Shown here: in pieces, positions 19,394-29,315 of the stretch
How the letters are laid out: each line of letters opens with the position of its first letter
Numbering within the stretch: position 1 is the first letter of the stretch
Virus record (IMG/VR): IMGVR_UViG_3300042731_005759
Coordinates: 62,001-126,000 of that record
Strand: one strand, 5' to 3'
From: a virus
Length of the DNA stretch: 64,000 bases
Position numbers and translations under genes: made by a program
The notes under the pieces: model-generated
Database searches by the model: none
What the model saw: only the letters and a program-made list of their open reading frames with translations
What the model was told of the DNA's origin: nothing

Positions 19394-20057
19394 AAAAATC
19401 AAGTATATATTTTATTCAGGTGGGTATGATTCAACATCATACCTACTTGAGTGCTTGGTAAAAAACAAACTTATTGTACAACCATTAGTCGTTATAACTT
19501 CATATATCGACGGTACTGAAGATAGGATGAGACCGTCTTTCTTTCATGAAAAAATCTCAAGAGAGAATTTCTATCGTAAATTCAAAAGTACTTACCCAAA
19601 ACTAAAAGACAATTTATTACCTGAGATCACAATAAACGATGTTACTTTAGACGAAGAAACAAAAGAGATAGGTGTAGAAGGATATAATGAAGGTTTATTT
19701 ACAAGAAAAACAAATCAACTACTATATTTTCATCAGGTCTGTAAAAATGAGGGTTATGATAAAGTATCGATAACTTACCAAAAAGATGATCCCTTTAGTG
19801 GTAGAATTAGGAAATACATAAATAAAGATAATCCACCCAAATCAATGGGTTGGGCAAAACATTTAGAGTTTCCTCTTATAGATAAAACTAAAAAAAACAT
19901 TTTAGAAGAATCTATAGAAAATGGGTATGAACAATTCTTATATGAGACATGGAGTTGTTGGTACCCAAATGAAGATAACCAACCCTGTGGAAAATGTGCG
20001 TTGTGTGAAATAACAATAGTAGAAACAACTTTAGAAATTCCTAAAACGATAATTTAG
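19383..20057 (+). CDS. QueC-like PP-loop ATPase (putative 7-deazaguanine synthase)
   Basis: About 224 residues if GTG 19383 is the start; the first ATG in frame (19344) is 50 bases inside nrdA and would add 13 residues unlike the fold. The N-terminus KYIFYSGGYDSTSYL is the SGGxDS PP-loop that binds ATP. The C-terminus has a zinc-type cluster: SCWYPNEDNQPCGKCALCE gives C-x9-C-x2-C-x2-C, close to the QueC pattern. QueC turns 7-carboxy-7-deazaguanine into preQ0. In phages such enzymes serve 7-deazaguanine DNA modification against restriction. No QueD, QueE, FolE or DpdA partner is in the window, so the substrate is uncertain and another PP-loop role is possible. A strong terminator follows. Confidence 0.7.
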   Translation: MGLKKIKYIFYSGGYDSTSYLLECLVKNKLIVQPLVVITSYIDGTEDRMRPSFFHEKISRENFYRKFKSTYPKLKDNLLPEITINDVTLDEETKEIGVEGYNEGLFTRKTNQLLYFHQVCKNEGYDKVSITYQKDDPFSGRIRKYINKDNPPKSMGWAKHLEFPLIDKTKKNILEESIENGYEQFLYETWSCWYPNEDNQPCGKCALCEITIVETTLEIPKTII

Positions 20058-20062
20058 AATAT

Positions 20063-20086
20063 AACCCATCAATTTGATGGGTTTTT
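20063..20086 (+). terminator. Rho-independent terminator after QueC-like gene
   Basis: AACCCATC/GATGGGTT, an 8-bp perfect stem with an AATTT loop, followed by a T-rich run. It ends the replication and nucleotide transcript before the baseplate block. Confidence 0.8.
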
Positions 20087-20093
20087 ATTTATA
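20086..20093 (+). promoter_or_regulatory. TATTTATA motif, candidate late promoter
   Basis: TATTTATA directly follows the terminator and lies 30 bases before the ATG of the gp25-like gene. A second near-copy, TATTTATT (20113-20120), is only 3 bases from that ATG. Confidence 0.4.
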
Positions 20094-20123
20094 CTCATTT
20101 TGTTATTGATTATATTTATTAGT

Positions 20124-20576
20124 ATGGCAATAACCTATGGTATAGATTTCCCCTTTAGAGAAAGTATTAAGGGAGATTACTTGAAAATGACAACCACTCC
20201 CGAAAGAGAGGTTAGGGCGAACTTGATTCACCTAATCTTAACTAAAAAGGGTAGTAGGTTTTATTTGCCAGATTTCGGTACAAGAATATATGAATATATA
20301 TTCGATCAGAATGATATGGTAACATTTAATCTGATTGAAGAAGAAATTAGAGAGGGTTGTAAAAAATACTTACCAAATCTCGATATAAACTCAATAAAGG
20401 TTATCTCATCGGAAGACGATGATGATCCTGTAACGACTGTAGATGAAGAAACAGATGATAGAATTTTTAGGTTAGGAGACGAAACCACTAAACCATATAC
20501 CGCAAAAGTTAAAATAGACTATACGGTTAATAACGGAGCGTTTACATCATCAGATTTTGTAATAATTAATATATAA
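20124..20576 (+). CDS. gp25: Baseplate wedge protein, gp25/GPW-like
   Basis: 150 residues from ATG 20124, preferred to the in-frame ATG at 20100, which encodes only a hydrophobic extra piece. The N-terminus IDFPFRES and the following TPEREVRANLIHLILTKKGS, then LPDFGTRIYEYIF, are the signature of the GPW/gp25 family (T4 gp25, P2 W). This conserved wedge subunit initiates sheath assembly. An acidic loop of about 30 residues (SSEDDDDPV, then DEETDD) is inserted before the last strands and lengthens it relative to T4 gp25 (132 residues). It is followed after one base by the gp6-like gene, the expected partner in the wedge. Confidence 0.9.
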   Translation: MAITYGIDFPFRESIKGDYLKMTTTPEREVRANLIHLILTKKGSRFYLPDFGTRIYEYIFDQNDMVTFNLIEEEIREGCKKYLPNLDINSIKVISSEDDDDPVTTVDEETDDRIFRLGDETTKPYTAKVKIDYTVNNGAFTSSDFVIINI

Positions 20577-20577
20577 G

Positions 20578-22410
20578 ATGGCAAAGAAAATATCATACGC
20601 TAAAAGAGATTTCGCAGGGTTAAGACAAGATCTTGTCAACCTAACCAATGACTATTATCCTGATTTAATAAAAAACACAAATGACGCATCGATCTATTCA
20701 GTATTATTAGATCTAAACGCTGCCATCGGTGATAACCTACATTATCACATTGATAGAGTGTGGCAAGAAACGATGTTAGACTTCGCACAACAAAGAAGAT
20801 CGTTATTCCACATCGCTAAGACTTATGGTATAAGATTACCAGGTAATAGACCTTCGGTTGCTTTATGTGACTTTTCAATAAACGTTCCTGTAAGAGGTGA
20901 TAAAGAAGATGAAAGATATCTTGGTATACTCAAGGCGGGGGCACAAGTTTCAGGTGGTGGACAAACATTTGAAACAGTAGAAGATACAGATTTTTCAAAT
21001 CCATTCAATAACAAGGGAGAACCAAATAGGTTAAAGATTCCAAACTTCGATTCAAACAATAAGTTAATTTCTTATACCATTACAAAGAGAGAGGCAGTAG
21101 TAAATGGTGTGTCAAGGATTTTTAGAAGGGTAATAACAAAACAAGATCAAAAACCATTTCTTAAATTGTTTTTACCTGAAAAGAATGTTTTAGGGGTAGT
21201 TTCTATAATCCATAAGGAAGGTTCTAACTTGACATCAAATCCAAGTTCATCTGAATTTAGTTCAGAACAGAATAGGTGGTACGAGGTAAAAAGTCTTATG
21301 GAGGACAAAATATTTTTACCAGATAAAACTTCCGCTTCTGACAAGGATAATTTCACCGCGGGTGAATACAAACGAGTAACAAATAAATTTATCACGGAGT
21401 ATACTCCTGAAGGATTTATGTCAGTCACTTTTGGTTCGGGTAGTGTAGATCCTTTAGATAATTTAGATTCGTATAACTCAGGTAACTTGAAAGTTAACTT
21501 AGGTACATACTTAAACAATTTATCTTTAGGGTCAGTACCTAAATCAAACAATACTATTTTCATCAAATATAGAATTGGTGGAGGTAAGGATAGTAATTTA
21601 GGTGTTAATGTTATTACGTCAGTAAATAATGTTGAGTTTAATGTAAATGGACCACTATCAAATGTTAATAATCAAGTGGTACAATCATTAAACGTAACAA
21701 ATGTTACTCCCGCTGTTGGAGGTGCGGATCAACCAACAGTAGAAGAAATAAGAAACTTGGTAGGTTACAACTTTGCAGCACAAAACAGGGCGGTAACCTT
21801 AAATGATTATAAATCTTTGATTGAAACGATGCCATCTACATACGGTGCACCAGCCAAAGTAAATGTGATGGAAGAAGATAACAAGATTAAAATCAAACTT
21901 TTATCATATGATGATTCAGGTAATCTCACAGACACAGTATCTAATACATTAAAGAACAATATATTAAGGTACCTTGCAAACTACAGAATGATTAACGATT
22001 ATTTAGATATCGTTAGTGGTGAGGTTGTGGACCTCGGTCTTGAGATTGATTTAGTTATTGATAAAAATATTACACAATCCGAAGTATTAAAAGAGGTCAT
22101 AACAAGTGCTACTGAGTTTATGAGTATCGAGGGTAGAAAAATGGGTGACCCATTATTCCTCGGAGAACTACAGAAAAATGTTTCTGATATTACAGGAATA
22201 GTAAATGTAGTAAACTTAAAAGTCTATGGTAAAACAGGGGGAGAGTACTCAACTTCAGAAGTATCACAAGACTATGTAGACGATACCACAAAAGAAATAC
22301 AACAATCTGATTCAACGATTTACATGAAAAGTAATCAAATCTTCCAAATCAGATTTCCTAACAAAGACATAAAAGTTAGAGTAAAAACGTTAGGTTCCAC
22401 TACATTTTAA
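20578..22410 (+). CDS. gp6: Baseplate wedge protein, gp6/baseplate J-like
   Basis: 610 residues, close to T4 gp6 (660). The N-terminal region (FAGLRQDLVNLTNDYYPDL, then IGDNLHYHIDRVWQE) matches the dimerising part of gp6/gpJ proteins. The C-terminal half has the baseplate J core: NRAVTLNDYKSLIETMPS, AKVNVMEEDNKI, then KNNILRYLANYRMINDYLDI and FLGELQKNVSDITGIVNVV. Together with the gp25-like protein it should form the iris-like inner ring of the baseplate. The gene order gp25 then gp6 is the usual one in contractile systems. The last stretch lacks any fibre-like module. Confidence 0.88.
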   Translation: MAKKISYAKRDFAGLRQDLVNLTNDYYPDLIKNTNDASIYSVLLDLNAAIGDNLHYHIDRVWQETMLDFAQQRRSLFHIAKTYGIRLPGNRPSVALCDFSINVPVRGDKEDERYLGILKAGAQVSGGGQTFETVEDTDFSNPFNNKGEPNRLKIPNFDSNNKLISYTITKREAVVNGVSRIFRRVITKQDQKPFLKLFLPEKNVLGVVSIIHKEGSNLTSNPSSSEFSSEQNRWYEVKSLMEDKIFLPDKTSASDKDNFTAGEYKRVTNKFITEYTPEGFMSVTFGSGSVDPLDNLDSYNSGNLKVNLGTYLNNLSLGSVPKSNNTIFIKYRIGGGKDSNLGVNVITSVNNVEFNVNGPLSNVNNQVVQSLNVTNVTPAVGGADQPTVEEIRNLVGYNFAAQNRAVTLNDYKSLIETMPSTYGAPAKVNVMEEDNKIKIKLLSYDDSGNLTDTVSNTLKNNILRYLANYRMINDYLDIVSGEVVDLGLEIDLVIDKNITQSEVLKEVITSATEFMSIEGRKMGDPLFLGELQKNVSDITGIVNVVNLKVYGKTGGEYSTSEVSQDYVDDTTKEIQQSDSTIYMKSNQIFQIRFPNKDIKVRVKTLGSTTF

Positions 22411-22457
22411 TTTTTCTTTTCTGTATTATTAATAATTAGGGAAAATAGGTTCCAATC

Positions 22458-22465
22458 TATTTATA
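22458..22465 (+). promoter_or_regulatory. TATTTATA motif, candidate late promoter
   Basis: TATTTATA exactly 4 bases before ATG 22470, the same spacing as at 44594, 53561 (variant TATTTATG) and 57730. Confidence 0.35.
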
Positions 22466-22469
22466 TGAT

Positions 22470-25400
22470 ATGATACAGAAACATCGTATAAGAACAGAAA
22501 TTGGTAAGGATCAAAAGGTAACTGTCGAGTTAAAACAAGACTATGATCTTTTAGAAATTCTTTCACTTAAGTTCACACAAAAAGACATTTACACATCTAT
22601 TTGTGCGGACTATGGTGTTGTTTGTGGTAGAATTACCGCGAATCAAGGATACGGTGTTGCAAACGCCAGAGTATCGATATTCATTCCGTTAGATGATATA
22701 GATGAGGAAGACCCTGTTGTCTCCGCATTATACCCCTACAGATCAACACAAGACACCGATACAGATGGGTACAAGTATAATCTGTTCCCTAAGAGAAAAC
22801 AACATACAGGACATACACCAACAGGAACGTTTCCTGATCAAGAAGATATCTTGACAAGAGAAGAGGTCTTATACGTTTATGAAAAATATTATAAGTACAC
22901 AGTTAAGACTAATGATGCGGGTGATTTTATGATATGGGGAGTACCCACGGGATCACAAACAATTCATGTAGATGTTGATTTGTCGGATATGGGTTGTCAA
23001 TCACTTGTTCCTTATGATTTTATATATGAAGGTGTTTCTGAAGAAAAATTTGAAAACAACTACACTTTTAAAGGTGATCCTGATATAGCAGGACTACCAC
23101 AAACATTGACATTTGAAGAAACAGTTGAAGTTTATCCGTTTTGGGGTAATGAGGATCTATGTGAAATTGGTATTACAAGAACTGATTATGATCTAAGTGA
23201 CCAAGGTATTAGAATAGAACCTTATTCTATTATGATGGGAGGTAGTTTCACTGACTCAGGTAAAGATTCGGTAAGAGTTAGATGTAATGTCGACAATCAA
23301 ATGGGAGAAAAATGTAGTTTAACTTCAGGTGAGGGAGATATTGAGGCGATTAGATTTACAGGTACCTATGAAGAAAATACGGACGGTACACCAAACTATG
23401 AAAGACCAATACTTGAAGCAATACAATTAGACTCACAAATAAATGAAAATGGTAATTTCTTTTTCAGAGTACCCATGAATATGGGGTATTTCATTACGAA
23501 TGAATTTGGAGAGTTAGTAGAAACTAAAAATACTCAAAGAGGTATCCCAACAAGAGGAACGTATAGGTTCAGACTTTCATATCAAAATGACAATGCCGCG
23601 AGAAAACAATATAGGGGTAAGTACCTTGTACCACAAATCAAAGAACATAATTTAGGTAGTGGAACACCTTATATTGACCCTAAAGCGTATGCGTTTTCAA
23701 CCAACTTAGACGATTATCCCGCAAATGCAATGGATGATATTACGGGTATCAATAATAATGGGTTCTCTAATGACATGTTCTACTCTTTTAGATATAATAG
23801 AGTTTACACCGTATCATCGTTTATAAACCAATATTATAACAAATCGTGGGCGGAGAAAGCATTTAGTTTCCTTGTCAGAGACAGGAATGAATCCTTTATT
23901 GGTATTAAAGAAATACAACCATCACAAGAGGAGGATTGTTCAAATAATAATGAGTATTTCCCAATCAATGACGCAGTAAGAAATCATAAATTCAAATTTT
24001 TAATAACAATTATATTAAACTTCCTCGAGAAAATATATTTAAAAATCACACAGGCAGTCTTAGATGTTATTGTAGAATTCCTTTTTGATGCGAGTGACGC
24101 ATTAAACTTCAAGATCTTAGGTTCAAGACCATTAGGCGGCTTAGCGGATAGGATTGCTGGATATGCGAGAGATATACAAAAAGGGACTTCAAGAAAATTA
24201 GGTTTAGTTAATTATCCCGATTGTTATGAATGTAATGTAGATCCCGAATCGGGAGAACAAACTGGTGGTGGGGGATCATATTCGTATGATTTTATTAGTA
24301 TACCCTCAGGTGGTGAGGAAGACGTTATTACAAATAATAACTTAACAGTTACCGCAACTAACGTAGTTGCAACCACAACGTATGATCCTAATGACACTTC
24401 ATCTAATGACGACGGTCAGATGACAATTGCGGGTATTACAGATGAAAGAAATTATATTTTAAAATACATAAAAGTTGCAGAGGTTTTAGATGCAAGTGGA
24501 AATACGATAACACCACCACAATATGGATATGTCGGTGTTGGTTACAGTACACAACATGAAGGAACCAATATAAGTGGAAGTAACGTCACATTTAATTTCC
24601 TTGCATCCACAGTCTATCAAGATATATTAATTGAAAATGGTTATGGTGCAACACCACAACCAGATGTGTTGGCGGGTACGGCTATTGCAAACGCGAATCA
24701 AATGGAGTTTGTTGAATTATATTTTGTTAGTGAAGTGACGACAACCGTCATAACAGGTACGACAGTAGAAAGTGGTTGTGAAAAATACGATACAATATAT
24801 GACCCTGATTATTGGGGAGGTAACGGTGATACCATGAGATTAAGGGCATACACAGGTTCCACTTATCAAGACTTAATAGATAATCCTGATCATTTAAGTT
24901 GGCAAAATAATGCCTATCCCGATATATTTTTGGATGGTACTGAGGATCCGTGTGCTGATACTCTACCCGTGGCAGATATCACAGTAACAATAAGTGCATA
25001 TACTGACGAAACAAGTGGGTGGGATGGTAAAAGAGATAGAAGATGTGTACAAAGGAAATGGGGTACAGATTGTACTGCATCAGGTTATTCGGAGTTTGTT
25101 GATGGTCAATATCATTTAATACCTGCCGCAGGAAAAAACCAACAACTTATAAACGATTACAGTAGAAGAAAATTAGTCGGCAAACTAATGTGTGGTGGAG
25201 TTACCTCATACACTTTCTCAAATAGTTGGTTAAACGGTGCGTTATACTTTTTCCAATTCAGAAGAAGAAGAGGCGGAACTAACGCCAAATACTGCGAAGA
25301 CGTTATTAGAAGAGTTGAGGACGATAATGGAGTACACTATTATTATAGGTCAACACCTTACCATAATGGTAATTTTATTGGTCAGGTGGGTGAAAGATCA

Positions 25401-26237
25401 TACGGTGAAATACTTTTTCCAACAACTATCATGGATTTAGGACCAAGAAATATGTTTATAAAAGAGATATGTGTCGACCCTGAATTGGATGTAAACTGTT
25501 CTGTTTCAAAAAGTATTGGTAGTACATCATATCAAGATATAAATGATTTAATGGAATATATTATTTCATCCAAAGAAGTTAAAGAACAGGGTAGATTACA
25601 AGTAAAAGACCTTTTCGATAGAAGAGGTGGTGGCGCAATTGATGGTGATATTGCACAACTATTAAATATGAACTCACAAATGGGATATTATGGGTATGAT
25701 GATGAAGATCCTGATAGTCCATATGCAACAACGGGACAAACTGTATATGACGGAATAGGACCTGTTGGTATAGATTTCACATTCTCAGAGGACGACGAGG
25801 ATACTGAGATTGTCGAAAAAGATGGTACTCTATTGAGACTTTGTATTAATGCGGCAGGTAATTTAACTGAAACGGCACAGGAAGTTCCTTATTATAGGTG
25901 GGACAGAAAGTCAACATCAGGTTTTGGTCCCGATAGTGGAACATCAGAAACACAAAATTGGGATAGAACCACAATACACACTACTAAGTATCAAGGAGGT
26001 TGGGACTTCAATGGATTGATGGTGGCTGACCCATACAACGGTGCGGGTGGAAACCCTACCGATAACATCAATAGTCATTATTATGATGGTAGTATCTTAC
26101 CACCAATAAGAGATTGTGCGGATAATAATTATGCGTCACAAGAAATACCACTCGGCGGACCTTTCTTCTTCTACTTTGGATTGAGAACAGGAAAATCTTC
26201 GTGGAATAAATTCGTTAAAAACTTTGGTCCGTTATGA
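22470..26237 (+). CDS. Large baseplate/tail protein with carboxypeptidase-regulatory-like domain
   Basis: 1255 residues. Residues about 38-165 look like a CarboxypepD-regulatory/Ig-like beta sandwich (VVCGRITANQGYGVANARV, then KTNDAGDFMIWGVPTGSQTI), a fold frequent in Bacteroidota outer-membrane proteins. Near residues 505-570 is a hydrophobic, probably helical stretch (FLITIILNFLEKIYLKI, then VLDVIVEFLFDASDAL) that stands out from the polar remainder and could insert in a membrane or form a helical core. Many Cys-containing and Gly/Tyr-rich segments follow, and the C-terminus ends GLRTGKSSWNKFVKNFGPL. No enzyme motif is seen. Position after gp6 and a 4-base overlap with the next gene suggest a wedge-periphery or short-fibre protein. 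Confidence 0.55.
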   Translation: MIQKHRIRTEIGKDQKVTVELKQDYDLLEILSLKFTQKDIYTSICADYGVVCGRITANQGYGVANARVSIFIPLDDIDEEDPVVSALYPYRSTQDTDTDGYKYNLFPKRKQHTGHTPTGTFPDQEDILTREEVLYVYEKYYKYTVKTNDAGDFMIWGVPTGSQTIHVDVDLSDMGCQSLVPYDFIYEGVSEEKFENNYTFKGDPDIAGLPQTLTFEETVEVYPFWGNEDLCEIGITRTDYDLSDQGIRIEPYSIMMGGSFTDSGKDSVRVRCNVDNQMGEKCSLTSGEGDIEAIRFTGTYEENTDGTPNYERPILEAIQLDSQINENGNFFFRVPMNMGYFITNEFGELVETKNTQRGIPTRGTYRFRLSYQNDNAARKQYRGKYLVPQIKEHNLGSGTPYIDPKAYAFSTNLDDYPANAMDDITGINNNGFSNDMFYSFRYNRVYTVSSFINQYYNKSWAEKAFSFLVRDRNESFIGIKEIQPSQEEDCSNNNEYFPINDAVRNHKFKFLITIILNFLEKIYLKITQAVLDVIVEFLFDASDALNFKILGSRPLGGLADRIAGYARDIQKGTSRKLGLVNYPDCYECNVDPESGEQTGGGGSYSYDFISIPSGGEEDVITNNNLTVTATNVVATTTYDPNDTSSNDDGQMTIAGITDERNYILKYIKVAEVLDASGNTITPPQYGYVGVGYSTQHEGTNISGSNVTFNFLASTVYQDILIENGYGATPQPDVLAGTAIANANQMEFVELYFVSEVTTTVITGTTVESGCEKYDTIYDPDYWGGNGDTMRLRAYTGSTYQDLIDNPDHLSWQNNAYPDIFLDGTEDPCADTLPVADITVTISAYTDETSGWDGKRDRRCVQRKWGTDCTASGYSEFVDGQYHLIPAAGKNQQLINDYSRRKLVGKLMCGGVTSYTFSNSWLNGALYFFQFRRRRGGTNAKYCEDVIRRVEDDNGVHYYYRSTPYHNGNFIGQVGERSYGEILFPTTIMDLGPRNMFIKEICVDPELDVNCSVSKSIGSTSYQDINDLMEYIISSKEVKEQGRLQVKDLFDRRGGGAIDGDIAQLLNMNSQMGYYGYDDEDPDSPYATTGQTVYDGIGPVGIDFTFSEDDEDTEIVEKDGTLLRLCINAAGNLTETAQEVPYYRWDRKSTSGFGPDSGTSETQNWDRTTIHTTKYQGGWDFNGLMVADPYNGAGGNPTDNINSHYYDGSILPPIRDCADNNYASQEIPLGGPFFFYFGLRTGKSSWNKFVKNFGPL

Positions 26238-27979
26238 TAAAAAAGAAAATATTATCACCGAGTAAAAGATTTAAAAATGCGGAGTCTGAAGACTTAACGT
26301 TACGAATAAATCTTGAAGAGGAAAAGAATTTACTAAGAGAGGGTGATAAGACCATCATCTTAGACATTGCGGAACAATTCAAAAAAGAACGTAATGAGAG
26401 TACCAAATATAGAATTTATGGTAAAATGAATATGGTTTTCAGAAACACGTATAGTGGTACTACAACATATGAACCACTACTAAATAACTTATATGTTATT
26501 GGTGATGGGATTGACGGTGATTTCACAGGATATGTACCATACAACGAATTTGCGTTTATTAGAAACGATTATATTAGACAAGTGTCTTCTCCATCGGGAA
26601 CAACAATGGGTGATTTCTCACCTAATCTGGTTATTACGGGGGACACATCACACAGGACAATAAATGAGATGGATGTTGCGTCAACAAATTGGAACGTATT
26701 TCTTTCCTATGTTCATGATAAGGATAGTACTCACCAAATGAGATATACATTATCAGGTAACACACAATATTCTTTTACTGCGTCTAATGGGATACCTTTT
26801 AGAGTTGAAGAGTTTACAACACATTATGAATTAACGAGTCCTATACCACATAATATGAGTGAAGGGGAATTTGTGATTCTATCAGGTACTTCGATAAGTA
26901 GTGGATCAGAGTCGGACAGAGTTTTTCCAATTGCGTCAACAGGTAATGAAGTATTCAATTCTGAAAAATATGTTATTAATGTTCAGAAATCAACCTTTAC
27001 ATCATCACAAACTTTAAGTGGGGTTGTATTTGGTAAAAGGTGTTTAGATAAAACTAAAATGTCTGAAACTACTTCAGAGTATTATGTGCACAAACATAAG
27101 ATATTAACTAATTCGGACGGTTGTATTGTAGACAGAACAGGGTTTGAAACTCCTGTGTTTGAGATAGAAAGAAAATTACAATATGAGACTGCTGATGCTA
27201 GAAATAACATATACTCTGTTCAAAATAGACCTGAAACCATATTATATCACTTTAAAGATGAAGTAGATATACAAGGTTTAACAAACAATTTAGGATATAC
27301 AGTGACTGATTTGTACGTCACAACATTATTTAAAAATGGGAATGGATATTTTAACTATCCACCGAGATTAGGTTGGAGATTTAATTTCCATAACTCTTGG
27401 GTTGATAACCAATTTGATACGGGGTTTGGTGGATCAGACAGTGGGTTACCATCAACAACTTTCCAAAACAGTGGAGTGACATTTACTCAAGGAACAGAGT
27501 TGACTGTAGGAGACGAATTAGTCGGTGCTTTTGTTGAATATAACAAAGAAGATTTCAAAGAAACAATTCTATCTGAAGCACTACATAAATTCACAATGGA
27601 CTATAACATATTTAATCACTCACAAGTTTCAAATAATGATGGTTCAAGTACAACTAACCCAAAAGGTCTATTTTACCAACCTCACTATAGGGTTAAGTTA
27701 AGACAACTTTCACCTTATATAGAAACGGCAAATACTAATAAAATAGATGGACTCCCTGAAAACTCATTATACGATACCTACAACAAACAATGGAAGTGGA
27801 GAGACCTATATGATCATGGGTATACAGACCCCGATGGTTTTGGTGTGAACCATCCATTTACAAACGGACAACACTACGTCAAATCTGACATAAACTTTTA
27901 TCTGAGAAATGAGGAGACCTTCTTAAATAAAACGGACGGTATATCAAACTTCACAGTAGACAATGATTCTTTATGTTAA
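26234..27979 (+). CDS. Hypothetical tail/baseplate protein
   Basis: 581 residues, start overlapping the upstream stop by four bases (ATGA). The protein is rich in Thr, Asn, Tyr and short beta strands, with segments such as LYVIGDGIDGDFTGYVPYNEF, typical of baseplate-attached structural proteins. No domain family is recognised, and there is no signal peptide, membrane segment or repeat. It is directly followed, with no gap, by another structural gene, so the genes from 22470 to 29314 read as one translationally coupled set. A wedge or fibre-attachment role is inferred from context only. Confidence 0.5.
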   Translation: MIKKKILSPSKRFKNAESEDLTLRINLEEEKNLLREGDKTIILDIAEQFKKERNESTKYRIYGKMNMVFRNTYSGTTTYEPLLNNLYVIGDGIDGDFTGYVPYNEFAFIRNDYIRQVSSPSGTTMGDFSPNLVITGDTSHRTINEMDVASTNWNVFLSYVHDKDSTHQMRYTLSGNTQYSFTASNGIPFRVEEFTTHYELTSPIPHNMSEGEFVILSGTSISSGSESDRVFPIASTGNEVFNSEKYVINVQKSTFTSSQTLSGVVFGKRCLDKTKMSETTSEYYVHKHKILTNSDGCIVDRTGFETPVFEIERKLQYETADARNNIYSVQNRPETILYHFKDEVDIQGLTNNLGYTVTDLYVTTLFKNGNGYFNYPPRLGWRFNFHNSWVDNQFDTGFGGSDSGLPSTTFQNSGVTFTQGTELTVGDELVGAFVEYNKEDFKETILSEALHKFTMDYNIFNHSQVSNNDGSSTTNPKGLFYQPHYRVKLRQLSPYIETANTNKIDGLPENSLYDTYNKQWKWRDLYDHGYTDPDGFGVNHPFTNGQHYVKSDINFYLRNEETFLNKTDGISNFTVDNDSLC

Positions 27980-29314
27980 ATGAAACTAAGATTTGATTCA
28001 CAAGACAAAAAATTAATTTTAAATCAACAAGAGTCTTTTAGAACGGACTCGGGTTGGGATGAGAGTATACAATCGTATGAGGATGAATTATTAAGAAGTA
28101 TTATTAATCCTATTGAGAATTATGAAACTAATAGGTATATACACAAACCATATACTTCAAGTGCCGCTTCGACTCCATCCGAATCCGCTGCGGAAGAAGA
28201 AGGTACTGTTACTACCAATACACAGATTAATACCATCGAACAAACAGATATATGGTTCTATTTTTATTTTGTTAAAAATGGGTCATATACGAATGGTTTA
28301 GATTATAAATCCGTTGGAATTTCTCAAACAGATAAACTATTATCAGATCTTAGAAATAGTTTTTTCAGACTTGAATTTTATAAAACTCCCGACGGTGAAC
28401 AACCAAATAGAACAAACAGAAGATTAGTATTCGCGAAGAACTTGTCCCCCGCTGTGGGTGAAAGGGTTAGTGTTACGGGAAAAACAGAGAAATTTTATGT
28501 GCCCGTTTTTATGGGGTCAAGTATGAGAAACAAAGAGAATATGTATCTCTTTTGGTTTCACGATGATACGGTATTAGAAGAAACTACACTAACAGGAGGA
28601 ACATTCTTTATGTCCGCAAAATTTTATAATGCGGTGGATGGATCTAAAATACTTTTTGGTAATAAACCAATTGCAGATTCAAGTACAGTAACACAAGAGA
28701 ATGATTTATACTATAGAGTTGAAATGTCTCGTAATGATGCGGGTGAACCAACATATCATTATGTGGTCACAGAGGAGAATGGAACGTACCCATATTTAGG
28801 GACACGTAAAGGGACGGCGGATAACCCTATTTTATTTTATCAGATGGAAGGAACTCAGGCACCACCTCCAACTGCAAATCCAACACCTGTACCAACAGGT
28901 GGAACACCACAACCAACTCCTGCACCGACACCAGTACCAACACCAGGCCCAACATCAAATAGTCCAACAATAACGTGGTCGGCGGGGACAAATGTAACTG
29001 TAAGTGCAAATGCACCACAGACAATGAATTATGATGATATAAGTGGTACAGTAACAGTAACAAATGGTAGTGTAAATGTTTACCTCCGAAGTTCAAAGGC
29101 GTTCAACTATGATAACGTGTCAAACGCCTCTTTAAGTGTCACAAGTGTTGGTTCATTAAATGTTACTGCGGCATCAGGAGACATGAATAATGATAGTTTA
29201 CCATCTGTGTTAACAATACCACCTGGTACATATAACTACACTTTAGGTGCGGAAATAAGTTTAGATGGTGGACTAACATCAGGTATGGCACAATCAGATA
29301 TATATACACAATAA
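27980..29314 (+). CDS. Structural protein with first Pro/Thr linker
   Basis: 444 residues. Residues 1-290 are a mixed domain with no recognised family (FRTDSGWDESIQSYEDELL near the start, and IWFYFYFVKNG). Residues about 292-331 are a Pro/Thr linker (ANPTPVPTGGTPQPTPAPTP). Residues 332-444 form a Thr/Ser/Asn-rich beta domain, SPTITWSAGTNVTVSANAP onward. This is the first gene in the window with the linker plus C-terminal beta-module layout that dominates 31174-57682. The C-terminal module could be a surface-exposed decoration. Start and stop positions abut the neighbours (0 and 1 base). Confidence 0.5.
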   Translation: MKLRFDSQDKKLILNQQESFRTDSGWDESIQSYEDELLRSIINPIENYETNRYIHKPYTSSAASTPSESAAEEEGTVTTNTQINTIEQTDIWFYFYFVKNGSYTNGLDYKSVGISQTDKLLSDLRNSFFRLEFYKTPDGEQPNRTNRRLVFAKNLSPAVGERVSVTGKTEKFYVPVFMGSSMRNKENMYLFWFHDDTVLEETTLTGGTFFMSAKFYNAVDGSKILFGNKPIADSSTVTQENDLYYRVEMSRNDAGEPTYHYVVTEENGTYPYLGTRKGTADNPILFYQMEGTQAPPPTANPTPVPTGGTPQPTPAPTPVPTPGPTSNSPTITWSAGTNVTVSANAPQTMNYDDISGTVTVTNGSVNVYLRSSKAFNYDNVSNASLSVTSVGSLNVTAASGDMNNDSLPSVLTIPPGTYNYTLGAEISLDGGLTSGMAQSDIYTQ

Positions 29315-29315
29315 G

